Part shown: piece by piece, positions 24,772 through 31,328 of the stretch
How positions within the stretch are numbered: position 1 is the first letter of the stretch
How the letters are laid out: the number at the start of each line of letters is the position of its first letter
DNA from: Candidatus Omnitrophota bacterium
GTDB taxonomy: Bacteria > Omnitrophota > Gorgyraeia > 2-01-FULL-45-10
DNA: 36,061 nucleotides
Assembly: GCA_028699255.1 (NCBI GenBank)
Contig: JAQVUX010000001.1
Span: 188,787 to 224,847 of the forward strand
Direction: 5' to 3'
Made by a program: the position numbers and the translations under genes
Notes under the pieces: model-generated
What the model was told of the DNA's origin: nothing
The model's database searches: none
The model's input: only the letters and a program-made list of their open reading frames with translations

Positions 24772-25964
24772 GCGCTCGCCCCCGCCAAATGGCCGGACGC
24801 CCAGGCCCAGGCCAGGTTGTATCCGCCGCGGCATCCATCCACATCCAATATCTCGCCGGCAAAGTATAACCCTTTTTTAAACTTCGATTCTAACGTCGTT
24901 ACGTCAACTTCTCCGGTTGCGATACCGCCGGCCGTAAAATCAGCCTCGTTCCAGCCCCTGGTACCTGTGATGACGAAATCTTTCGATTTGAATATTTTAG
25001 CTATAGCCGAAGCGTCCTGTAGTTTTAGAGCATCCGCAAACGCTCCGCCAAACTTATTCGGCAGTATCCCCGCGATCATCTCTTCCGGTAGATATTTCTT
25101 TTCCATCCTTGCCTTCAGCTCTGAAGCCAAGTCGTTTTCTTTGATAAATGGAACCATGTCTATCGCAATCTTCACACCCTTATTCCCAAACCTGTTTATC
25201 GCCACCGAAATATCCCGGCTTATATCGAGTATTGCCGTGCCGGAAAGGCCGTATTTCGTAAACAAAACTTCTCCTGCCGCCTCGGCTGAAATCTTTCCAC
25301 CTATAATAGCCTTCGCGCTCGCAGATATCTTCTGTCCCTGAAGGAGATGGCATATCCGGTCTTTAGTCATCAGAGCAACCGCGGCGGGCACAGGCACAAT
25401 CACCTTATGGCCGAATTGCTCCGCGAATTTATAAGAAGCCCCGTCCGAGCCTAACGCAGGGTACGATCTGCCGCCGGCGGCGATAACAAGCGAGCGGGAC
25501 GCAATCCTGCGACCTACGCCGGAAGAGAGAAGAAATCCATCTTTGCCGGATGTAATATCGGTAACCTTAAAATTGAGCTCGACGGATACGGCGAGGCGCC
25601 TCAACTCCATTTCGAGTACTTTCAGCACCGATGATGATTGGTTTGTTGCGGGAAATATGCGGCCGGAATCGGAATATGTCTTAAGACCCAGGCGTTCAAA
25701 AAAATCCAGGATGTCGCGCCGGCCGAATTTTGCGAATACGTTTTTTACAAGGGGTTGCGCCGCGGTATTATAAAACTTTTCGGAGAGATTTTCATTGAGA
25801 AGGTTGCACCGGCCATTGCCCGACGCAAGTATCTTTTTGCCGAGGCGCGGCATGTGTTCACAGATCACGACGGACTTTCCGCCTCTCGCCGCCGCTATCG
25901 CCGCCGCTATACCGGCGGCACCACCGCCCAGCACCGCAACTTCAAACCTTTCAGGTGAGCCCAC
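24768..25964 (-). CDS. BaiN/HI0933-family FAD-dependent oxidoreductase (copy 2)
   Basis: A 398-aa paralogue of the adjacent gene. It has VLGGGAAGIAAAIAAARGG, GKKILASGNGRCNLLNEN, VIAAGGRSYPALGSDGASYK and the end block AGEILDVDGCRGGYNLAWAW, the same order as copy 1 but clearly divergent. The start is taken as GTG at 25964, five bases past the efp stop; an in-frame TTG at 25982 inside efp is possible, but weaker. GGGAG lies 12 bases upstream. The two copies are coupled by a GTGA overlap. The substrate is unknown. Confidence 0.88.
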   Translation of the reverse strand: MGSPERFEVAVLGGGAAGIAAAIAAARGGKSVVICEHMPRLGKKILASGNGRCNLLNENLSEKFYNTAAQPLVKNVFAKFGRRDILDFFERLGLKTYSDSGRIFPATNQSSSVLKVLEMELRRLAVSVELNFKVTDITSGKDGFLLSSGVGRRIASRSLVIAAGGRSYPALGSDGASYKFAEQFGHKVIVPVPAAVALMTKDRICHLLQGQKISASAKAIIGGKISAEAAGEVLFTKYGLSGTAILDISRDISVAINRFGNKGVKIAIDMVPFIKENDLASELKARMEKKYLPEEMIAGILPNKFGGAFADALKLQDASAIAKIFKSKDFVITGTRGWNEADFTAGGIATGEVDVTTLESKFKKGLYFAGEILDVDGCRGGYNLAWAWASGHLAGASA

Positions 25965-25968
25965 CCAA

Positions 25969-26523
25969 TTACGCTCTCCCAAGATAATCGCCCGTACGCG
26001 TATCGATTAAGATCATCTCCCCTTCGTCGATAAAGAGCGGGACATTGACCGTAATACCCGTCTCAAGCTTCGCCGGCTTCATCGCTTTGCCGGAAGTGTC
26101 GCCCTTGGCTCCCGGGGCCGACTCCACGATCTTCAGCGCCACACTTACCGGCATTTCTATCGTGATCGGCCTATGCTCGTGATAAAGCAACGACGCCTCG
26201 AGATTCTCTTTAAGATAATCTTTCGCGGAACCTATCATCTCGTCGGTAATGCAAAGGGATTCGTAATTTTCCAGATCCATGAAATGGAACCCGGAACTGT
26301 CACGGTAAAGATACTGCACTTTCTTGGATTCGAGATCGGCTTTCTCGACCGAGTCCGAGGGGCTATAGCGTTTATTGAGCGTCTGACCTGTTAAAATATT
26401 CTTGATCACTGCCTGATATATGGCTCGCAAATTCCCCGGTGTCCTGTGTTCCATCTCGACGACCATGAAAAAATTCGCGCCGTCTTTAATGATCATGCCT
26501 TTTTTTAATTCCGATGCTTTCAC
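25969..26523 (-). CDS. efp: Elongation factor P, variant with no lysine at the modification site
   Basis: A 184-aa three-domain EF-P that would relieve ribosome stalling at polyproline. The KOW-like N-domain has KASELKKGM and, at the tip loop, HRTPGNLRAIYQAVIKN. Where E. coli EF-P has Lys34 this protein has Asn31 (PGNLRA instead of PGKGQA). The rest is typical (YLYRDSSGFHFMD; the end, ITVNVPLFIDEGEMILIDTR, fits domain III). The start is the GTG at 26523, with AAAGGGG eight bases upstream; a GTG at 26541 overlaps the hsp20 stop but has no ribosome-binding site. No epmA/B, earP or ymfI gene is near. Confidence 0.92.
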   Translation of the reverse strand: MKASELKKGMIIKDGANFFMVVEMEHRTPGNLRAIYQAVIKNILTGQTLNKRYSPSDSVEKADLESKKVQYLYRDSSGFHFMDLENYESLCITDEMIGSAKDYLKENLEASLLYHEHRPITIEMPVSVALKIVESAPGAKGDTSGKAMKPAKLETGITVNVPLFIDEGEMILIDTRTGDYLGRA

Positions 26524-26537
26524 TGGTACAACCCCTT

Positions 26538-27080
26538 TCACTGTACTTTTACTTTTACAGCCTCTTCTTTTCCGCCCTTCTTTTTCGGCAGAACTATTTC
26601 GAGGACTCCTTCTTTATAAGTTGCTCTTATCCCCTGGCTTTCGCATTCGGCCGGAAGTTCAAGTAAACGCTCAAACCGTCCACTCATCCGCTCCTGCCTG
26701 ACGACCCCCGGACTCTCCTCTTTAGTAACTACATCGCGCGATCCGGATATCTTAAGCATCCGGTCTTTCTCCAGCGTGATCTCTATTTTGTCTTTGCTCA
26801 TACCCGGAAGGTCGGCCTTGACTATCACATCATTCGCGTCTTGACTTACATCGACGCGCACTTCTTGACCAAAGACGCCTCCTGCCTTATCCATGTCCGC
26901 ATAAGGCACGGCAATATCCTTCATGAACCGGTCCAACTCCCGTCTTGCGCGGGTAATTTCCGCGCGCAACCGGTCCAATTGCTGATACTCATTTTCAACG
27001 GTACTGGGCTCAGTGGGCTCAGCGCACACCGATACCGCAACAGCCATAAGGAATACGACCCCCAGCGCTACCCTCTTCAT
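26538..27080 (-). CDS. Small heat-shock protein (Hsp20/alpha-crystallin) with N-terminal signal peptide
   Basis: A 180-aa protein. Residues 1-20 (MKRVALGVVFLMAVAVSVCA) form a standard Sec signal peptide, with a probable cut at VCA|EP. A charged helical linker (residues 30-60) precedes the alpha-crystallin domain (about 73-165): VRVDVSQDANDVIVKADLPG, ITLEKDRMLKISGSR, GRFERLLELPA, and the A-G-V-L/IxI-type end GVLEIVLPKKK. Most sHSPs are cytoplasmic holdases; here export to the periplasm is predicted. A GGAGG Shine-Dalgarno lies before the ATG, and the gene has its own promoter and a leader hairpin. It is followed by efp. Confidence 0.9.
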   Translation of the reverse strand: MKRVALGVVFLMAVAVSVCAEPTEPSTVENEYQQLDRLRAEITRARRELDRFMKDIAVPYADMDKAGGVFGQEVRVDVSQDANDVIVKADLPGMSKDKIEITLEKDRMLKISGSRDVVTKEESPGVVRQERMSGRFERLLELPAECESQGIRATYKEGVLEIVLPKKKGGKEEAVKVKVQ

Positions 27081-27105
27081 AACAACCTCCGATGAGCATT
27101 CTGAC

Positions 27106-27131
27106 GTAGCGCACCTTTAAGGGTGCGCTAC
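27106..27131 (-). other. Perfect 10-bp hairpin in the hsp20 leader
   Basis: GTAGCGCACC (27106-27115) and GGTGCGCTAC (27122-27131) pair perfectly with a six-base loop. No U-tract follows on either strand, so it is not a simple terminator. It lies in the predicted hsp20 5' leader, 17 bases before the GGAGG, and could affect mRNA stability or translation. Confidence 0.65.
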
Positions 27132-27147
27132 TCGTATACAGAATAAT

Positions 27148-27176
27148 AGAATAGACTAATTTGGATGAAATTTCAA
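27148..27176 (-). promoter_or_regulatory. Promoter-like sequence for hsp20-efp
   Basis: On the minus strand TTGAAA (27176-27171), 17 bases, then TATTCT (27153-27148). The start point near 27141 places the hairpin inside the leader. It resembles a sigma-70 site; no CIRCE or clear sigma-32 box is seen. Confidence 0.5.
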
Positions 27177-27195
27177 GCTAAATACGGCGCGGGAT

Positions 27196-27660
27196 TCACT
27201 CTTTTTTGAAGGAGATGGTAAGCTCAAACGGCATCTTTGCCGCGTCCAGCTCTTTCGGAAACGCCGGAAAGGGCGACGCCTGCTGTACGCTCAAAATGGC
27301 AATGTCGATCAGGCGTTTATCATTTACAGATTTCTCGATATCAATATCCATTCTTATTAATGCCCCATCCCGGTTGAGCACAAAGTACATATCCACATCG
27401 CCGGGCGCATAATTAACTTTGTAATTACTTCTCAGCTTTCGAACTATTCTATCCTTAAGCATTCGGTAGTATTCCGCATATTCTTTCGCGTGTTCCGTGC
27501 AGATGATCTCATACGACTTCATATCATCTCTTATGCTCACCGAACCTGGGCCCGGGCCATCTTTAGTATTGATGGCCTGGGCGAAAATATTCTGCGAATA
27601 TAGAATAAAATACGCGGCGACTATAATAGCCGCACAAGCTTTAAATGTTTTGTAGCTCAT
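27196..27660 (-). CDS. Exported TonB C-terminal-domain protein
   Basis: A 154-aa protein with an N-terminal hydrophobic segment (about residues 7-27, SYKTFKACAAIIVAAYFILYSQ) acting as a signal peptide or anchor. The C-terminal half matches the TonB_C fold: VDMYFVLNRDGALIRMDI, LIDIAILSVQQASPFPAFPKE and the ending FELTISFKKE. The start is ATG 27660, which follows GAGGG; an earlier in-frame Met lacks one. The Pro-rich spacer of true TonB is missing, so it may be a TonB-like short partner of the receptor upstream rather than a full transducer. It lies 46 bases after the receptor gene, probably under the same B12 riboswitch. Confidence 0.78.
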   Translation of the reverse strand: MSYKTFKACAAIIVAAYFILYSQNIFAQAINTKDGPGPGSVSIRDDMKSYEIICTEHAKEYAEYYRMLKDRIVRKLRSNYKVNYAPGDVDMYFVLNRDGALIRMDIDIEKSVNDKRLIDIAILSVQQASPFPAFPKELDAAKMPFELTISFKKE

Positions 27661-27706
27661 TTTACCCTCACGCAGGATTATACCACGGTCACGCACAGTT
27701 AAATGC

Positions 27707-29680
27707 CTAAAATTTTGCCCTTACGCCTCCATAAGCATTTATCCCGGGCTCTCCGTACAATCTGACCTCTTCATAATGTTTATTGAACAGGTTCTTTATG
27801 TTTACAAAAGCTGTAAAGTTTTTGGTTAACTCGTAATTCAGCGTCAAGTCTACCGTTGTATACTGTTTCAATTTATTTTGCCCGGTATCCATTCTGGGGC
27901 CGGTATACCGCACTATCACGTTCGTTTCGAATCTGGGGAATACAATCCATCTTAGCTGTGCCTTGACCTTGTTTTTTGCCCTGCGTAAAAGTTCTGAATC
28001 AGTGCTAAGATCTTTTGTCTGCATCCAGGTATACGATATTTCACCGCTTAATTTGTCATAAGCCTTAAATTTTAACTCTGATTCCACGCCGTACGTATAC
28101 GCCTTGCTTATATTCATATACTGCGACGTGTACCAGGTAACCGGATCGGTTGTAGTGTCTATAAGGTTCTCAAACCTATTCTGAAAATAGACTACTGACG
28201 CGGTGAGTTTTTCACCAATTAAGTATTGATCTAAACCATATTCATAAGAAAAGCTTGTTTCTGATTTCAGGTTTGGGTTCCCCCCGCCAAAATAAGGATC
28301 TGACGGCGCGTTTAACTGATATAGCGTGGGAGCCTTAAAACCCGTTGATACGCTACCGCGTATTTTCGTAGCGCTTGGCAATAAATAAGATCCGTCGATC
28401 TTATACGTCACATGAGTACCGGCATATGAGTGATCATCGACCCTCATCCCCTGAGTAGCGGTAAGCCTGTCTTTGTAATTAAACCTATTTTCGAGATAAA
28501 AAGCCTCGTTTCTCGCGGTAGCTTTTGGCATATTGCTTACTGAATCGAGAAAAGAAGACGGGTTAACAATGTTATAATAACTATGACCCAATTCTTCCAT
28601 ATGATTGTATCCTATTACGATACGGTCAAAATCCAATATTTTAAACGTATTCTGATAATCAACGGTGAAAGACTTTCCAAAATAATTATCCCTTTGATAG
28701 TTCGTGTTTGGACCGCCGATATCATCGAAATCGCGATTAAAATTAACCATCCATCCCATGTTTATTTTATACTTCCACCAATCGAATAATTCCTGCTCGA
28801 TATAATGCGTAAAGATATAATTTTCATGGCTGGCATGAAGGTTTGGATAGTCCACTCCAAAATTATCGTACTTAAAATGAGACAGCGTATATCGAAAAGT
28901 TCCTCCGGCGGTCAGCCTGTCAGTTATGTCATAATCAAGCCTGGCCGAGAAGGATGTCCTGTCGTACGGGTCTATTTCCGGATTATTATTTTTCGCTTCA
29001 GCTTGCGAGATCCCCTTGGTATTGAATTGTGACCCGCCAAACGTATAATGCAACCGATTAACATGTGCGCCCATAGCAAAAGATTCGTTAGTGGTATAGT
29101 ACGAACCGCTTTCGAATGAGGCGTTGACAAAATTAGTTTCGCACTTTTTAGTTTCTATGTTTATGACACCCCCCATTGCGTCCGAACCGTACAAGGCACT
29201 TTGCGATCCGCGCAAAACTTCTATCCTTTCAAGATTATCCAGAGTCAAGTCGGTAAAATCAAAAGCGCCATTGGTTGAGATCGGATTATATAATTTAACG
29301 CCATCCAGCAGGACAAGCGTGTGATTGGAATTGGCTCCACGGATAAATACAGATGTTGGCCCATTGGTGCCATTCTCGACAACGTCTGCTCCGGAAACGT
29401 TTCGTAGCGCCTCCTCAACCTTTATCTGGCCGTTTTTTACCGCATCCTCTACGTTAATGGGCGTGACAGATAATGAAGCCGCTCCCAGTTTTTCTGCATT
29501 TTTGGTAGGCGTTATAATGATTTGCCCCAAATCAACAACCGGGCCAAGCACTGTTTCCATAGGAGTCATCGCGGCTTCAAAAAATTTCTCTAACAGATTT
29601 TCCTCTCTTTTATTTTCATCTGCAAACGCGATATTTGCAACAACAATACTGATTGCCAAACACATCAAAATCTTCTTCAT
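27707..29680 (-). CDS. btuB: TonB-dependent outer-membrane receptor, BtuB-like
   Basis: A 657-aa receptor with a signal peptide (MKKILMCLAISIVVANIAFA) and a TonB box around DLGQIIITPTK. The plug domain is marked by VEEALRNVSGADV, TSVFIRGANSNHTLVLLDGV, LERIEVLRGSQSALYGSDAM and GGVINIETKK. A beta-barrel of about 500 residues ends in an aromatic residue (Phe). The start is ATG 29680 after GAAGGGAAGAAG; the frame upstream is leader sequence. Because a cobalamin riboswitch controls it, corrinoid uptake is the likely role; the receptor alone does not prove B12 specificity. No btuCDF genes are in the window. Confidence 0.93.
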   Translation of the reverse strand: MKKILMCLAISIVVANIAFADENKREENLLEKFFEAAMTPMETVLGPVVDLGQIIITPTKNAEKLGAASLSVTPINVEDAVKNGQIKVEEALRNVSGADVVENGTNGPTSVFIRGANSNHTLVLLDGVKLYNPISTNGAFDFTDLTLDNLERIEVLRGSQSALYGSDAMGGVINIETKKCETNFVNASFESGSYYTTNESFAMGAHVNRLHYTFGGSQFNTKGISQAEAKNNNPEIDPYDRTSFSARLDYDITDRLTAGGTFRYTLSHFKYDNFGVDYPNLHASHENYIFTHYIEQELFDWWKYKINMGWMVNFNRDFDDIGGPNTNYQRDNYFGKSFTVDYQNTFKILDFDRIVIGYNHMEELGHSYYNIVNPSSFLDSVSNMPKATARNEAFYLENRFNYKDRLTATQGMRVDDHSYAGTHVTYKIDGSYLLPSATKIRGSVSTGFKAPTLYQLNAPSDPYFGGGNPNLKSETSFSYEYGLDQYLIGEKLTASVVYFQNRFENLIDTTTDPVTWYTSQYMNISKAYTYGVESELKFKAYDKLSGEISYTWMQTKDLSTDSELLRRAKNKVKAQLRWIVFPRFETNVIVRYTGPRMDTGQNKLKQYTTVDLTLNYELTKNFTAFVNIKNLFNKHYEEVRLYGEPGINAYGGVRAKF

Positions 29681-29700
29681 CTTCTTCCCTTCACTTTCCA

Positions 29701-29735
29701 AAAAAAATCCCCGCACCTTTTTAAAAGATGCGGGG
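29701..29735 (-). terminator. Terminator of the cobalamin riboswitch expression platform
   Basis: On the minus strand CCCCGCA (29735-29729) pairs with TGCGGGG (29715-29709), with an A/T inner stem, and a run of Ts (29707-29701) follows. It is between the riboswitch and the receptor ATG, so B12 binding would cause premature termination. Confidence 0.85.
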
Positions 29736-29800
29736 TAAGTTCCCTGTTCTACAAACCCGTATATGCGCAATATGATATTCTCGCGTATCACATCACTTAA

Positions 29801-29988
29801 TACATAGGCAGGTCTTCTGACTTGGGAGTCATCCTACTATCCGCTCGCCTTCTCACCTGAAAATCCAGGTAATGGCATCAATCTGCGGATTTCGTCATCC
29901 CATACAGCGGCGGGACCGTTTCCGTCTAACGCGTCTTTGCCGAACGCGGTGCGGAATTCCCTTTTAAGCCCTCCCGGGCGCCTACATA
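29801..29988 (-). ncRNA. Cobalamin (B12) riboswitch
   Basis: The minus-strand leader contains the conserved core of the cobalamin riboswitch family (RF00174): GTAGGCGCCCGGGAGG at its 5' end, CCCGCCGCTGTATGGGATGA (the B12 box GCCxCTG variant GCCGCTG), and AAGTCAGAAGACCTGCCTAT at its 3' end. The P1 stem is formed by ATGTAGGC and GCCTATGT. It is followed by a terminator and then btuB, so high B12 should switch the uptake genes off. Confidence 0.93.
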
Positions 29989-30023
29989 AAAATAGAAAAT
30001 TCAAAAAGAACAATGATAGGGAG

Positions 30024-30051
30024 ATTATAATCCAATAAAAAAATCTGTCAA
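30024..30051 (-). promoter_or_regulatory. Consensus sigma-70 promoter for the riboswitch transcript
   Basis: On the minus strand a perfect TTGACA (30051-30046), 16 bases, then a perfect TATAAT (30029-30024). The start point would be near 30017, just before the riboswitch. It lies directly after the stop of the CBM-like gene. Confidence 0.85.
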
Positions 30052-30066
30052 CAAAAATTATATCTT

Positions 30067-31299
30067 TTATGTTTTTGTAAGCTGGATGTCGTCGATATAA
30101 ACCGCTCCTGCGTACGCGGCTGAGGCGGACATATTCCACGCGTAATATATACGCCACTTTTCAAAAACAAAACTGAGCTGTTTTATCGTAGTCTCATCCA
30201 AAACGGTGCCTTTAGCGCTACCATCACTGGTAATGCTTGTAAGCGGTATTTTCACGAACTGCCAGGATGTCGTAATGCCGCCCAATATGTAATATTTACT
30301 GCTGGCGCTGTCGGATAACTCTATCTTCATGATAAGCGGGTTCTCGGCAGGAGATCTGGCCTTTACGTAAAAAGAGATAAAATTAAACGCGCTGAAATTA
30401 TGCGGAACCGCGACCCAGCCCGTAGCGCCGCCGCCGAATATCATATACTGCCCGGCCCACTGATCGCCGCTGGTCACGTCGTATTCCGATAGCATCGAGT
30501 ATGGCGAGCTATTATATTGCTCATTGGTAACAGCATGTCTCGCCCACGGAACTGTAGCATATGCATTGGGCATATCGCCTATATTCCCGCCCAGGGAGCA
30601 TCTGCCAAGCCGGCTTCCGAATTTTCCGATCCGCACATTATTTACAGCGGCGTTACCAAAGGTAATATTATCGATATAAACGACTCCTGCCGTAGCGCTA
30701 CCATTAGCGACACTCTGAGAATTCTCGAAGGTTATGCAAAATTCGAGGCCTGAGGTCCAATCGCTTATATTGGTAAAATTGTACAACGGAATGGTGACAT
30801 ATTGCCATTCGGTCGTAACCCCGCCATCCAGATAATCGGTAATGTACACCGACGCGGTGTTCGTATCGGCATTCGTGCCCGTATTTTTTAATTCAACCTT
30901 AAAGAATTCGCCGCCGGAGGCGCCCTTAACCCAGAAGGATATCGTCGTGTAAGCGCTTATGCTTTGCGATCCGAGTTTGGAATAGTAACCGGCATAAGTA
31001 TCCGACGCGCTTACATTGTAAGCCAGTTTAAGAGAATATCCTGAATAAGCATTGGAATCGTTTACGTAGGACTCTAAACAGCTTGCGGTGCTGGCAGAAG
31101 TATAAGTGCCTGTACGACAGTTCCAGGTATTCACAGCCGCGGCGCGCTCGAAATCATCGAGCATAGCCTGAGGATTGAGGCTGATAGTGGCTGAACCGGT
31201 TACACTCGCGACCTCATCAACCTTGGCCGCACAAACAATCCCCGGCGCGGATAATATAACCATCCCGCAAATAGCCATTATGATATTTTTATTGCGCAT
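30067..31299 (-). CDS. Secreted protein with two CBM/CIA30-like beta-sandwich domains
   Basis: A 410-aa exported protein with a signal peptide (KNIIMAICGMVILSAPGIVCA, likely cut at VCA|AK). Two homologous beta-sandwich domains follow, each with the sequence pattern 'D.FE..., W...(L)GY.(L/M).L.Y, ISFWVKG/FYVKAR, ..W..V.IPL, GVVYIDNI/GAVYIDDI': about residues 40-215 and 225-408. This layout resembles CBM11/CIA30-type carbohydrate-binding domains. There is no catalytic domain. The start is ATG 31299 with AAGG eight bases upstream; a GTG at 31308 is less well placed. It lies 29 bases after the giant glycanase-like gene and probably shares its operon and substrate. Confidence 0.83.
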   Translation of the reverse strand: MRNKNIIMAICGMVILSAPGIVCAAKVDEVASVTGSATISLNPQAMLDDFERAAAVNTWNCRTGTYTSASTASCLESYVNDSNAYSGYSLKLAYNVSASDTYAGYYSKLGSQSISAYTTISFWVKGASGGEFFKVELKNTGTNADTNTASVYITDYLDGGVTTEWQYVTIPLYNFTNISDWTSGLEFCITFENSQSVANGSATAGVVYIDNITFGNAAVNNVRIGKFGSRLGRCSLGGNIGDMPNAYATVPWARHAVTNEQYNSSPYSMLSEYDVTSGDQWAGQYMIFGGGATGWVAVPHNFSAFNFISFYVKARSPAENPLIMKIELSDSASSKYYILGGITTSWQFVKIPLTSITSDGSAKGTVLDETTIKQLSFVFEKWRIYYAWNMSASAAYAGAVYIDDIQLTKT

Positions 31300-31328
31300 G
31301 CTTTTCACCTTAAGATACCCCGCGTTTA

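Noticed and set aside
27106-27131. Rho-independent terminator between the TonB-C gene and hsp20
   Set aside because: The stem is perfect, but no run of Ts follows on either strand.
29701-29791. Extended N-terminus of the TonB-dependent receptor
   Set aside because: Those codons lie in the riboswitch expression platform, and the signal peptide begins at 29680.
29837-30157. 106-aa minus-strand frame overlapping the riboswitch
   Set aside because: Its bases are the cobalamin riboswitch and the promoter; no ribosome-binding site is seen.
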